A stretch of DNA of 64,000 nucleotides from Clostridia bacterium (GCA_017501245.1 JAFVXI010000025.1:1-64000); one strand, 5' to 3'; counted from the stretch's first letter, positions 23,696-33,611 are shown. The notes: generated by a model from the letters alone, not told the origin. Translations and numbers: made by a program.

Positions 23696-26600
23696 CTATT
23701 CGATCACCTCGCCGCAGACGCAGATCTCCTTCATACCGAAGAGCCTGCGGAAGAAGTTTACGATAGCGTTCCAAAGATTGGCGAAGAAGCCTCCCTCGCA
23801 GTTCTCGTGATCGTTGCCGCACTCACCGCCGATCTCGTCCTCACCATTGTTGTCGGGGTCTGTGTCGGGCTCGGGCTCGGCGGGCAGCTTATCACCCTCT
23901 GTCAAGCCACATCTCGTGCAGGTCTTGGGTGCCTCCGTCGTAGCGTCTGCCCACTTATGACCCAGCGCACCGACCTCGCGGCAGGTGTTGTAGTCACATC
24001 TGGAGCAGGAGACGTAAGCGTTCCAGCCTGCCTCCGTGCAGGTGGGTGATTTAGCGTCGTTCTTTATCTCGTCGTGTCCTTTAGCGTCGATAGTCTCTGT
24101 CAAAGTGATACCGCAGCCAAGACATTCGCTCGTCATCTCGCCTTTTGTTGTGCAGGTTGCCTCGGTCGTCACCGTCCACTCTCCACTCCTGTGGCCGAGG
24201 GCGGGTACGTAGTCAACCGTGTAGGTCTTTCCGCAGTCCTTGCATACGTAGGTGGTGTAGCCCTTGCTTATGCAGCCGGGAGGCGTTACGGTCGCCTCGT
24301 ACGAATGCTCTTTAATATCTTCAGTGTAAACAAATGTTCGCTTTCCGCTGCCAACCGTGACTATTTGACCCTCATCGGTCAGCTCGCTCACGCCACTGTT
24401 TCCGCTAAGCTCAACGAATGCTCCGCCATCGATAATGGGGAAAACAATCTCCGCAGTCATATTAGCGGGGATCTCTACGGTGATCGCGTAGCTGCGTCCC
24501 GAGCCGGAGTATGATATATCAACTGCGCCTCTTGCCGTAACGGTATGGCTGGTAACCTCGGAGATCGCACCCTTGACGGGATCGATGCGGATCTTTTTTG
24601 CTCCCGCCTCCAAGAGCTTTACTCCGGAGATATATTCGATGACCTGCCAGACCGATGCCGAGCCCCAGCCGTGAGATTGGCTGCCGCCGTGCCAGGTCTC
24701 CCAGATGAAGGTGTAGCCCTTATCTATGAGCTTTGCCCAGCCGTAGTCGTCGGTGTTTGTCAAGAGCTTTACCGCCGCATCGCCTCGCCCGGACTTGAAG
24801 AGCGCCTCTAAGAGGATGTCCGCCGTCATGGTGCCCTGTCTCATCCCAAGTCCTGCGATGTAGTCTGCCATCTTATCGATCGCCTCCTCGGTGGGAGTGC
24901 CTGCCATAATGGCGTGCGAGGTCGAGTGCTGGCTCTTGACGGTTGACTGTAAGCCTTCGGGGGTCAGTCCGTCACAAAAGACGCCATCGGAGGTCAGAAG
25001 ATACTTATTCATAGCCGCTCTGAGGTCGTCCGCCTTCTTGGCATAGCTTGCCGCATCAAGAGTGTATCCGAGCTCAAGTGCCATCCTTGATACGACGTCG
25101 TAGGCTCTTACCGAGTGTGCGTTGATAGTCGTGCGCACGCCGTCGAGCGTGCCCTTCCAATCATAGCCGAATCTGTCGTTCGGCGTGTCTATGATTCCTT
25201 GCTTATACGAGGAGCTGGTTCCGCCCTCGATAGCAGTGACAAGCCCTGTCGCAGGGTCGATATTTCTCGTGACGTAGCCTGCCGTGTTTTTCATATAAGG
25301 ATATGCGAATTCAAGCAGCTCTCTGTCGCCCGTCAGCATATAGTAGCGCCAGACGAAGTTCGGCACGCTGAGAGTGAATTCGGGGATATCTCTTGCGCCG
25401 TCGTTGTTCGGATAGACGGCCGTATAGACGCCGAGCTTGCCCTCGGCCGACCAGTGGCGGTCGGAGGATGCGAGGAACTGAAGGATCGCTTTTCTCGTCA
25501 TCTGCCTCTCGTAGGAGCCGGAGGTCGTTGCCGCACTGATGTTTATCGTATCGTATAGGAACTGTCCCTTCTCTCGGGTCGGCGTATCAACGAACTGATT
25601 CTGAACCGAGTAGAGAGCCGATCTCTTCATAAATTCAAAGACTAGATCGAGCATCTCGTCGGAGGTGTCAAGCGTGGACTCACGCCCCGAAACCGTCTCG
25701 GCGTGGAGTATGGTAGCCTCGAAATTATCGACGGTGAGCGCCCCTGCCTCCTTAGGCACCGAAACGTAGCGGAAGCCAAGATAGCTCCACGCCTCGTAGG
25801 TCTGTGCGCCGTCCTTCATGGTGTAGACGTAGGTCATGTTCGTGGACTGCGTCGAGTCTGTCGAGGTGTTTATGCTTCCTCCGGCGAGAAGCTCGTAGCC
25901 CTCTTGTATCGTGATGGTCGTGCCTGCCGTGCCGTCGGGGAAGTGTATAATGATCCTTGCGGGTATGACCTTTCCGAAGTCTGCAACGGTCGTACCGTCT
26001 GCAAGCCTTGTTACCTTGACGGGAGAAACGGTGGTCTCCGCCACGTGTCCGACCTCGGGCTCAAGATCGTAGAAGGTCTTGGTCGGGTGCGCACCGTGGA
26101 CGATAACGGGCAGCCAGCCGTCGGTGTAGTAGCCGACCTCAGCCCAGCCCGAGAGCATAAGCCTTGCGTCACAATGCTCGATCTCGTCGCCCTCGCTGTT
26201 TCTCTTGCCCTCGTTGGAGTAGCCGGTAGCGTGCGTCAGCCAGCTCTCGTCGGTGACGACGGTGGTTGCCGTACCGTCGGTGTAGTAGATGATGAATTTG
26301 CCGAGCAGGCCGGGCTTTGATACGGCGCGACCCTGTCCTGAGCCGAAATAGCTCGTCAGAGCGCCGATCGCTATGCTGTCCTTGCCCTTTACCGCATCGG
26401 TGATGTCCCAGCCCTGATATCTCGTCTCGCCGGGATAGTCGTAGGTCTGCGCCCTGCCTATCCTCACGCCCGAGACCGTCAGCTCGTAATCCTGAGAGCC
26501 CGAAACGTAGGCGATAGCCGCCTTTACCTGCTTTCCTTCGTCGAGCTTTACCTCCTTGCGGCTATACCAGTAGGAGTTATCGGCGTTGAGTGCGCCCGAG

Positions 26601-28648
26601 GTGCCCCAGCTAACGGCGCCTCCGCTGAAATCGTCGGAATATAAAACCTTGCCGTCGGGTGCGGTTACGACCACGTTCGTATAGCGACCGGCCTCGCCTC
26701 TGTCGGTGCGGAAGCCGATGCTGCCGCCCGTGCTAACGTCCGAGCTTCTTGAATCCACCATGACCCCGTCGATATACGTGGTGATGGTATTCCCCGAGAG
26801 CTTTATCGCCAGGTGGTAGGTCTGACCCGCAACGAAGCCTGCCGACAGATCACTTTCTGCCGTCGTTCCGATGCGCACGTATTTGTTGCTCTCGCCCTTA
26901 TGAAGGCGTAAAACACCGTTTGAGCGCACCGCCCACATATATCCCGTGTTGGCGTTGTCCGGCGCTCGGAATACTATGCCTGCCGAGGTCGTTGTGACCT
27001 GTACGTCAAGAGAGAGGGTGTAATCCGTCCAGTCGAGGCCGTAGTTCAGGAGCGTAACGCCGTCTCCCGAGGACTCAGCCCAATACACCTTCTGCGTCCC
27101 GCTCGTAATGGGCATAATCTCGCCGTCGAAGCTCCACACAGCAAGCTCCTCGGGAGAAAACTCCGTGGAGTATGTAGCACCCGCAACCTCGTTCACGCTG
27201 ATCACAGAGGGGGTGCTGTAATTGCTTTTGCTATCCGCAGCCTCACGGCAGAGGATGCTTCCGTCCGCCGCTCTGACCGTGATATTGCTGAGCGTCGCCG
27301 TCTCACCTGAGCCCTGCCTCATTCCGAAGCTTCCCGCAGGATGGGTCGACGCCGTGTCGGTGTAGGTGTCGATCAGCTCGCCGTCGAGATAGGTGGTTAT
27401 TACGTTGCCCGAAACGGTGATAGTGACGTGATGCCTTTTGCCCTCAGTCAGCGAGCAGGGGATAGCACCGTCGCCGTCAAGCTTGGTGAATTTATTGTTG
27501 ATCTGTACGTGTCTTGCGAGTCCACCCTTCTTAAGGTTAAACTGCCACATATAGCCGTTAGTCCCGTCCGGGCAGCGGAGCATAAAGCCCGCAGCCGCAC
27601 CGTTGATGACCATATCGAAATCTACCGTGTAGTCGCTCCAGCCGTAGCCGGCAGCGTATCTTGTGCTTCCTTGTGTAAATGTAAGTTGTCTTTCTGCCGA
27701 GTTTTGAGAAGCGGAGAGGCTATGTAGCCTTGTCTTTTGCCCCTCCTCGGTGTAAAAGCCGAAGGTGCCGCCGGTGAGGCTTCCGTCTGTCGTATAGACG
27801 TCGACCACCGATCCGTTAAGCTTGGTGGAAACGCTGCTTCCGTCGATGCTTATAGAAAGAGTGTAGGTGCTTCCCGTCATTACCTCGCAGGCTGCGGGCT
27901 CGCCGAGCGCCGTCAGCTTGCCACCCGTCATCCTATTGCGAACGATGCCCACCCCGGGCACCAGCTGCCAGACGTAGCAATCCTTTGTGTGAAGGTTAGC
28001 ACGGAATGCTATTCCCACGGATCCACTCATGGGTGTGAGCTTTGCGCTTATCTCATAGCTCGACCAGTCGGCGTGAGTACGGGAAAGAACTAAGCCCTCG
28101 CCTTGTAGGATAACGTCATTGACCTCTTCCTCGATGATGCTCAGCGGCGATTCGGTGTCCTCGGAGATGCCCTGTATCCATTTTGCGCCCCAGTCACCGT
28201 TGTCAAGTCCGGTGGCAAATTCCGCCCTTTCGCTATATGGAGACACGGCGCCGTCCTTATCCCAGGTTCTGACCTCCCAGCTGTATGGATAGCCCGGCTT
28301 AAGAGCGTCACCCGTATAAAGAACCGAGTTCTGATCAGCCGACTCAACCTTGCCAGAATCCCAGACCATCTCGTCACTCACTCCATCGTAGAGGCGGATC
28401 CTGTAAGCCGTCTGCACCTCGTCGAGATCGGCATCATTTACCCACCAGTCGAACATCGGTGCGCCCTCTACGTTCATCGGATGCTCGGATTGATTTGTCA
28501 AGAGTCCAAAGGGGGCGCCGGGTGCGCGGTTTATAGCTCCTGCCGCTATGGGCGACACGGCAAACAGCATAGGCTGCGCCAGCATCAATAGCGCCATAGC
28601 CCCGGCAAGTATTGCCGATCTTATTTTTTTGGTGAAGCTCCTTTTCAT
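23696..28648 (-). CDS. Secreted GH78 alpha-L-rhamnosidase with three inserted lectin-like modules
   Basis: 1650 residues from ATG 28648; ATG 28660 is an alternative, and both have weak ribosome sites. Signal peptide about 1-40. Residues ~50-165: FN3-like N-domain (GYPYSWEVRTWDKDG). Then three concanavalin/LamG-like modules (~170-315, 315-470, 520-670), each with (I/V)(S/T)TYLDG- or KLNG-type strands. From ~690: GH78 core with an N-terminal beta domain and an (alpha/alpha)6 barrel. Likely general acid E1026 in DTPTREKGQF, likely base E1317 in FIWETW, then SQSHGWGSAS. The last ~200 residues carry CTxxG...CxxCG repeats and an acidic linker. It removes terminal rhamnose outside the cell. No LPXTG motif is visible; the end is FFRRLFGMKEICVCGEVIE. 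Confidence 0.88.
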   Translation of the reverse strand: MKRSFTKKIRSAILAGAMALLMLAQPMLFAVSPIAAGAINRAPGAPFGLLTNQSEHPMNVEGAPMFDWWVNDADLDEVQTAYRIRLYDGVSDEMVWDSGKVESADQNSVLYTGDALKPGYPYSWEVRTWDKDGAVSPYSERAEFATGLDNGDWGAKWIQGISEDTESPLSIIEEEVNDVILQGEGLVLSRTHADWSSYEISAKLTPMSGSVGIAFRANLHTKDCYVWQLVPGVGIVRNRMTGGKLTALGEPAACEVMTGSTYTLSISIDGSSVSTKLNGSVVDVYTTDGSLTGGTFGFYTEEGQKTRLHSLSASQNSAERQLTFTQGSTRYAAGYGWSDYTVDFDMVINGAAAGFMLRCPDGTNGYMWQFNLKKGGLARHVQINNKFTKLDGDGAIPCSLTEGKRHHVTITVSGNVITTYLDGELIDTYTDTASTHPAGSFGMRQGSGETATLSNITVRAADGSILCREAADSKSNYSTPSVISVNEVAGATYSTEFSPEELAVWSFDGEIMPITSGTQKVYWAESSGDGVTLLNYGLDWTDYTLSLDVQVTTTSAGIVFRAPDNANTGYMWAVRSNGVLRLHKGESNKYVRIGTTAESDLSAGFVAGQTYHLAIKLSGNTITTYIDGVMVDSRSSDVSTGGSIGFRTDRGEAGRYTNVVVTAPDGKVLYSDDFSGGAVSWGTSGALNADNSYWYSRKEVKLDEGKQVKAAIAYVSGSQDYELTVSGVRIGRAQTYDYPGETRYQGWDITDAVKGKDSIAIGALTSYFGSGQGRAVSKPGLLGKFIIYYTDGTATTVVTDESWLTHATGYSNEGKRNSEGDEIEHCDARLMLSGWAEVGYYTDGWLPVIVHGAHPTKTFYDLEPEVGHVAETTVSPVKVTRLADGTTVADFGKVIPARIIIHFPDGTAGTTITIQEGYELLAGGSINTSTDSTQSTNMTYVYTMKDGAQTYEAWSYLGFRYVSVPKEAGALTVDNFEATILHAETVSGRESTLDTSDEMLDLVFEFMKRSALYSVQNQFVDTPTREKGQFLYDTINISAATTSGSYERQMTRKAILQFLASSDRHWSAEGKLGVYTAVYPNNDGARDIPEFTLSVPNFVWRYYMLTGDRELLEFAYPYMKNTAGYVTRNIDPATGLVTAIEGGTSSSYKQGIIDTPNDRFGYDWKGTLDGVRTTINAHSVRAYDVVSRMALELGYTLDAASYAKKADDLRAAMNKYLLTSDGVFCDGLTPEGLQSTVKSQHSTSHAIMAGTPTEEAIDKMADYIAGLGMRQGTMTADILLEALFKSGRGDAAVKLLTNTDDYGWAKLIDKGYTFIWETWHGGSQSHGWGSASVWQVIEYISGVKLLEAGAKKIRIDPVKGAISEVTSHTVTARGAVDISYSGSGRSYAITVEIPANMTAEIVFPIIDGGAFVELSGNSGVSELTDEGQIVTVGSGKRTFVYTEDIKEHSYEATVTPPGCISKGYTTYVCKDCGKTYTVDYVPALGHRSGEWTVTTEATCTTKGEMTSECLGCGITLTETIDAKGHDEIKNDAKSPTCTEAGWNAYVSCSRCDYNTCREVGALGHKWADATTEAPKTCTRCGLTEGDKLPAEPEPDTDPDNNGEDEIGGECGNDHENCEGGFFANLWNAIVNFFRRLFGMKEICVCGEVIE

Positions 28649-28900
28649 ATGGACATCCATCCCTTTCTTTCATTTCACACGCTTGCGCCGTGATCTCCCG
28701 ATGCGACGCAAGTAGTATTGTTTAGTGCATTTTGTCACGGAATTGTCAACCAGACTTTACATAATCTGCACGGTGCATATAATTAGCAAGTTTTATATAT
28801 TAAGTATATAAAAAAACAGCTCGGATTTCAAATGGCATTATGCCAGAAAAAATACCATATTTTATGTTGAATTCTACTAATATGATCGCCGCAAAAGCAA

Positions 28901-28927
28901 AAAAGAGGGGAAGCTATCCCCTCTTTT
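28901..28927 (-). terminator. Terminator of the cytoplasmic GH78 gene
   Basis: AAAAGAGGGG (28901-28910) pairs with CCCCTCTTTT (28918-28927). Read leftward, T residues follow. The stop codon at 28914-28916 lies in the loop, so the hairpin overlaps the coding end. Confidence 0.75.
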
Positions 28928-31703
28928 GCTCTTTGAATACAAAGCTGCGCTTTCCGCCGCCGACCGTTATTATCTGGCCACCGTCGGTTAGCTCGCTTAT
29001 TCCATCTTTGCCGTCAAGCTCGGCAAATTCGCCGCCATCGACAAGAGGGAAGTGTATCTCCGCCCTCACGTTAGCGGGGATATTCACCGTGATCGTATAA
29101 CCCCTTCCGCATCCGGAGTATGAAATATCAACGGCGCCTCTTGCCGTTACGGTATGGCTCTCGACCTTATCAAGGATGCCGACGGCGGGAGCAATACGAA
29201 TGCTCTTTGCACCGGGCTCGGTGATCATGACGCCCGAGACGTATTCGATGAGCTGCCAGAGCGATGCCGAGCCCCATCCGTGAGATTGGCTTCCTGCCTG
29301 CCAGTTCTCCCAGGTGAAGGTATAGCCCTCCTTAATAAGCTTTGCCCAGCCGTAGTCCTCGGTGTTTGTGATCAGTCTCTTCGCCGCATCCGCTCTGCCC
29401 GAGGTGAAGAGGGCGTTAACGAGGGTGTCGACCGTCATCGGACCCTGCTTCATTCCAAGGCCTGCTATGTAGTCTGCCATAGGCGGAATAGCCTCACTAT
29501 TTGGAACCCCTGCCGTGATGGCGTGTGAGGTTGCGTGCTGACTCATATTGGGTGACTGTAAGCCCTCTTTTGTGAGTCCGTCGCAATAAACGCCGCGCTC
29601 GGTGATGAGTCTAGAGTTCATAGCATCTCTGAGTGCGGTTGCCTTTTTCGTATAGAACTCCACGTCGGCGTCGAATCCAAGCTCCTTTGCCATTTTTACG
29701 ACAGTGTCGTAGACCCTGACTCCAAGGGCGTTGACGGTCGTTCTCGCACCGCCGAGAGTGCCCTTCCAGTCGTAGCCGAATCTGCCTGCCGGAGAGTCCA
29801 CGATGCCCTCGCTGTATGAGTGATGCTCGCCGCCTCCGGGCAGGGCGGTTACAAGCCCTGTCTCGGGATCGGTATATCTCGAAACGAAATCGGCTGTTTT
29901 CTTCATATAAGGGTACGCACGCTCGATAAGCGGGCGGTCGCCCGTAAGCATATAATATCTCCAGGCCATATGAGGCAGATTTAAGGAAAAGTCGGGAATG
30001 CCTCGGCAGCCCTCGATATTGGGATAAACGGCGTTATACATTCCAAGCACGTCCTCGCCCGACCAGTGGCGGTCGGATGAATCCAGGAACTGGAGTATAG
30101 CCTTTCTCGTCATCTGCCTCTCGTAGGAGCCCGAGGTGGTTGATGCGCTGCTGTTGACAGCATCAACGAGGAACTGTCCCTTCTCACGTGTCGGCGTATC
30201 TACGAACTGATTCTGCACGGCGTAAAGCCCGGAGCGCTGAAGCAGGAGAAAGACGCTGTTGACCATCTCCGAGGAGGTCCGTAGAGTCGACTCCCTCCCG
30301 GACACCAGCTCTGCGTGGTATACCGTCGCGGCGAAGTCCTTTTCGGTCAGCACACCCGCCTCGGCAGGCACCGACACGTATCGGAAGCCGAGGAAACTCC
30401 ATGCCTCGAAGGTCTGCTCGCCGTCCTTCATCAGATAGACGTAGGTCATATTGGTGTGCTGTGTTGACTCTTTGGTGGTATTAATGCTGCCGTCCTCTGT
30501 TATTTCATAGCCCTCTTGTATCGTAAGCCTTGTCCCTGCAATGCCGTCAGGGAAGTGGATAATTACAGAGGCGGGAATAACTCTGCCGAAGTCGGCGACG
30601 GTGCTTCCGTCCTCAAGCCTCGTCACGCTGATGGGGTAAGCCTTACTCTCGGCCACGTGGCCGACCTCGGGCTGGAGATCAGTAAAGGTGTCGGTGGGGT
30701 GCAGACCGTGTACGTTACAGGGCACCCAATCCGAGGTGTCAAAGCCAAGCTCCGACCATCCCGAGAGCATCAGCCTTGCATCTATGCATTCGATCTCGTC
30801 GCCCTCACTGTTTCGGGGGCCGAGGTTTGAGTAGCCCGTGGAGTGCGTCAGCCAGCTCTCGTCGGTAACTATCGAAACAGAGCTTCCGTCGTCATAGTAT
30901 ACGATCAGCTTGGCGATAAGGCCGGGAACGGTGATAGCTCGTCCCTGTCCTCCTCCGTAGTATGAGGTCAGGATACCGACGGCTATCTCACCTTTGCCGT
31001 ATACGGCGTCAGTGATATCCCATCCTTGATACTTGGTTTCGCCGAGATAGTCGAAGGTCTGTGCCCTTCCTATCCTCTCGCCGGATATGTATATCTCATA
31101 GTCCTGACAGCCCGCAACAAAGGCAAAAGCAGCCTTTACCTGCCTACCCGTGTCAAGTTTTGCCACCTTTCGGCTATACCAATAGCAGTTGTCATCAAGG
31201 AGAGGCTCGTGAGGGAGAGCGGTCGGGTCCTTAACGCCCCTGATCCATTTTGCACCCCAGTCGACGTTTGCAAGCCCTGTGGTAAACTCGGCCCTCTCGC
31301 TGTATGGCGACGCCTCGCCGCAAGCATTCCAGGTCCTTACCTCCCAGCTGTATGGATATCCGTGCTTAAGCTCCTCGCCGGAATAAACGACGCAGTTCTG
31401 CTCGGCGGATTCAACCCTGCCCGAATCCCAGACCTTCTCGCCGCTCACGCCGTCAAAGAGGCGTATCTGATATGCGCTCTCGACAGCATCCGCGGCAGTG
31501 TCGTTGACCCACCAGTCGAACATCGGCGCGCCTTCTATATTTAAAGGATGCTCGGATTCGTTTGTTAAAAGGCCGAACGGTGCGCCGAGCGTGGATCCCG
31601 CCTTCGCCATTTCGTCACCCGTCCCTATGCCATGGCAGGCCCGTGCAGGCTCGATAGAGATTCCCGAGGGCAAAACGTCTTGCCCGAGCTTGATGTTTTC
31701 CAT
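28914..31703 (-). CDS. GH78 alpha-L-rhamnosidase, cytoplasmic paralogue
   Basis: 929 residues, AAGGAGG nine bases before ATG. There is no signal peptide. Order: FN3-like N-domain (FGLLTNESEHPLNIEGAPMF), directly the beta domain (YWYSRKVAKLDTGRQVKAAFAF), then the (alpha/alpha)6 catalytic domain with E507 in DTPTREKGQF and E799 in FTWENW. The C-terminal beta domain ends at ITVGGGKRSFVF. It is closely related to the secreted enzyme downstream (long identical blocks, such as QNQFVDTPTREKGQFL) but lacks the three lectin-like modules and the Cys-rich tail. It probably hydrolyses rhamnosides after uptake. Confidence 0.9.
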   Translation of the reverse strand: MENIKLGQDVLPSGISIEPARACHGIGTGDEMAKAGSTLGAPFGLLTNESEHPLNIEGAPMFDWWVNDTAADAVESAYQIRLFDGVSGEKVWDSGRVESAEQNCVVYSGEELKHGYPYSWEVRTWNACGEASPYSERAEFTTGLANVDWGAKWIRGVKDPTALPHEPLLDDNCYWYSRKVAKLDTGRQVKAAFAFVAGCQDYEIYISGERIGRAQTFDYLGETKYQGWDITDAVYGKGEIAVGILTSYYGGGQGRAITVPGLIAKLIVYYDDGSSVSIVTDESWLTHSTGYSNLGPRNSEGDEIECIDARLMLSGWSELGFDTSDWVPCNVHGLHPTDTFTDLQPEVGHVAESKAYPISVTRLEDGSTVADFGRVIPASVIIHFPDGIAGTRLTIQEGYEITEDGSINTTKESTQHTNMTYVYLMKDGEQTFEAWSFLGFRYVSVPAEAGVLTEKDFAATVYHAELVSGRESTLRTSSEMVNSVFLLLQRSGLYAVQNQFVDTPTREKGQFLVDAVNSSASTTSGSYERQMTRKAILQFLDSSDRHWSGEDVLGMYNAVYPNIEGCRGIPDFSLNLPHMAWRYYMLTGDRPLIERAYPYMKKTADFVSRYTDPETGLVTALPGGGEHHSYSEGIVDSPAGRFGYDWKGTLGGARTTVNALGVRVYDTVVKMAKELGFDADVEFYTKKATALRDAMNSRLITERGVYCDGLTKEGLQSPNMSQHATSHAITAGVPNSEAIPPMADYIAGLGMKQGPMTVDTLVNALFTSGRADAAKRLITNTEDYGWAKLIKEGYTFTWENWQAGSQSHGWGSASLWQLIEYVSGVMITEPGAKSIRIAPAVGILDKVESHTVTARGAVDISYSGCGRGYTITVNIPANVRAEIHFPLVDGGEFAELDGKDGISELTDGGQIITVGGGKRSFVFKEQKRG

Positions 31704-31858
31704 TTCCCGTATCCTCCTTATGTCAATTCGTTATTGTGCTTTGAAGAAGCCGTAATAAAAGCGTCAAAGCAGCACAATCGTCGTAAAATGACAATGTAAG
31801 TTTGCATATCGTGTCAAATAGTCCTTGTTGAGGAGTGACGTTGACTCCCTTTATACTT

Positions 31859-31887
31859 ATGATATCACAATGGTTTTTCTTTTTCAA
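31859..31887 (-). promoter_or_regulatory. Promoter of the cytoplasmic GH78 gene
   Basis: Read leftward: TTGAAA (31882-31887), 17-base spacer, TATCAT (31859-31864). The leader to the start codon is about 155 bases. Confidence 0.5.
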
Positions 31888-31979
31888 CCCTAACGGCGAA
31901 AAAATGCATCGAATTGTTTTTGCCCTGTGTAGCTCTGCTTTTCGGTGCTCCCGACAGACATAAAAAAGCATAGAAAAAC

Positions 31980-32010
31980 GGCTCGGCAGCACCGTGGTGC
32001 GAGCCGAGCC
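31980..32010 (-). terminator. Terminator of the GH79-like gene
   Basis: GGCTCGGC (31980-31987) pairs with GCCGAGCC (32003-32010), with an inner AGCACC/GGTGC stem. Read leftward it is followed by GTTTTTC. Confidence 0.7.
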
Positions 32011-32046
32011 GCTGTTTTCTTCAATTAAGCTGTTTTCTTCGATGAA
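32011..32046. repeat. Two-copy 18-base direct repeat
   Basis: GCTGTTTTCTTCAATTAA and GCTGTTTTCTTCGATGAA are adjacent and match at 16 of 18 positions. They lie between the stop codon of the GH79-like gene and its terminator. No function seen. Confidence 0.6.
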
Positions 32047-32111
32047 GCCGTTTCATCAGAAAGGCTGATCCTTCAACAAAGCTGACGTCAACTAAAGGCG
32101 CCAATGCGTTA

Positions 32112-33611
32112 TCAGATAACGATGAACGCACACTCTCCGGGTGCAAGCTCAAGCTTGCCGGAAGCAGCCTTGCCGCAAAGCTCGGGCAGCTTGTCGCCCT
32201 CGCCGAGGATCAGCTCCTTGCCGTTGAGGCACATCGTGCGGCTGCGCATTCCGCTCTTTCCGCTAAGCACGTACACCTCTGCGTCGCCCCCAAGCTCAAC
32301 GCCGGTCGAGTCCGTCCAGGAGTTGTTGATCACGAGGTAAACGAAGCCCTCCTTGCCGTCCTTACGGGAGTGGCAGTAAACGTGCGCACCTTCGACGTTC
32401 TTTTCGCCCGTAGCGTAGCAGGTCCTGCCCATCAGACGGTTCCAGAGCAGAACTGCAAAGTAGTTGGGGCGGGGCTCAAACGTGCCGTGCTTGAGGAAGC
32501 CGTAGTCCGAGGATGCGAGAGTGTTGTGGAAGATGATGCCTGAGGTAACGGTCGAGAATTCGCCAAGCTCGTTCAGTGTCCTCGGCACGTCGGCGTAGGT
32601 CGACGCCCAGGTGTTTCCGCCGCAGCCCGCATCGCCCGATTCGGTGACCCACATCTGTCCGCCCGGAACGTACTTGTCACGCTTGGGGACGTACTGACGT
32701 GCGCAGTGGCCTGCTATACCGAGATACTTCTCGCTGAGGATAGCCTCGTAGGGCCAGTGACCGCCCATAGCTGCACCTCTCTCGGAAACGCCGTTGTAGT
32801 AGTGATAGCTGAAAACGTCCATCTTGGACTTGTAGTCACCGAGCAGCTCCTCGGTCGTAACCATCTGGAAGCCCGCAGCCATTCCTCCGCCGGCTCCGTC
32901 GTTGCCCATACCGAACATATCGATGTCGCCGACGGTGCAGGGGCCTACGAAGAGACACTCGGGATAATTTTCCTTAAGCCATGCGCCAAAGAGGTTGTGG
33001 TCTCTTGCGTGGTCGGCGGGGGTGTAGCCCTTGGGCAGTCCCGAGAGGGCGATGAGGTTAGGCTCGTTGGTAAACTCGGCGGCAGAGATCGGCACGCCGT
33101 ATTCCTTAGAGGTCCTGAAAAGAAGATCTGCCTGCTCGAAGGGCATCGGCTCGTCTGCCGAATGGATGCCGGGGCAGTTAGCGATAGAAACGAGAAGCTT
33201 GCCGTCAACTGCCTTGACGAAATCAAGCAGGTTGAGCCACTGCTCCTTGGTAAGAAGGTTCTGGAAGCCCTCGGGAGCCTTGCCGCCGCACTTGCCCTCG
33301 AAGTCGTAATAGGTCTTGTTTGCCCAGGTGCCGGAAACACGCACCCAAGCGGTGCCAAGCTCCTTTGCGAGCTTGATGAGTCGGGGATTTTTCGTGTCGA
33401 TGGGGTCGTACCACTGCTGCAGATTACCCATATTCGACCAATCCTTGATAACGGGGAACTCCTCGGTGCCGTCGATCTGCGCCTCGGTGTATGCCTTCCA
33501 GAAGGTGCCGCCCGTAACCTCCGTCATCTCTACGTTGTAGGAAACGAGGCGCTCGTCGGTCTCGCGAAGGGGAGCGAGCTTGCTCGGATCCAATTTAACA
33601 AAGCCAGCCAT
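32112..33611 (-). CDS. GH79-like (heparanase/beta-glucuronidase-type) glycoside hydrolase
   Basis: 499 residues, AAAGGAG eight bases before ATG. A clan-A barrel: acid/base E183 in AAEFTNEPNL, SYHYYNG on the strand before the nucleophile, and nucleophile E324 in QMWVTESGDAGCGG. The early WVRVSGTWANKTYYDF and the C-terminal beta domain (EGFVYLVINNSWTDS...LELAPGECAFIVI) resemble heparanase-type GH79 enzymes, but the family call is by pattern only. There is no signal peptide, so it acts on imported oligosaccharides, perhaps uronic-acid-containing. It has its own consensus promoter and terminator. Confidence 0.65.
   Translation of the reverse strand: MAGFVKLDPSKLAPLRETDERLVSYNVEMTEVTGGTFWKAYTEAQIDGTEEFPVIKDWSNMGNLQQWYDPIDTKNPRLIKLAKELGTAWVRVSGTWANKTYYDFEGKCGGKAPEGFQNLLTKEQWLNLLDFVKAVDGKLLVSIANCPGIHSADEPMPFEQADLLFRTSKEYGVPISAAEFTNEPNLIALSGLPKGYTPADHARDHNLFGAWLKENYPECLFVGPCTVGDIDMFGMGNDGAGGGMAAGFQMVTTEELLGDYKSKMDVFSYHYYNGVSERGAAMGGHWPYEAILSEKYLGIAGHCARQYVPKRDKYVPGGQMWVTESGDAGCGGNTWASTYADVPRTLNELGEFSTVTSGIIFHNTLASSDYGFLKHGTFEPRPNYFAVLLWNRLMGRTCYATGEKNVEGAHVYCHSRKDGKEGFVYLVINNSWTDSTGVELGGDAEVYVLSGKSGMRSRTMCLNGKELILGEGDKLPELCGKAASGKLELAPGECAFIVI

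Larger units (their letters stand above)
31704..32111. other. Intergenic stretch, 408 bases
   Basis: Holds the promoter of the GH78 gene (31859-31887), the terminator of the GH79-like gene (31980-32010) and a small direct repeat (32011-32046). No further gene was seen. Confidence 0.6.
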
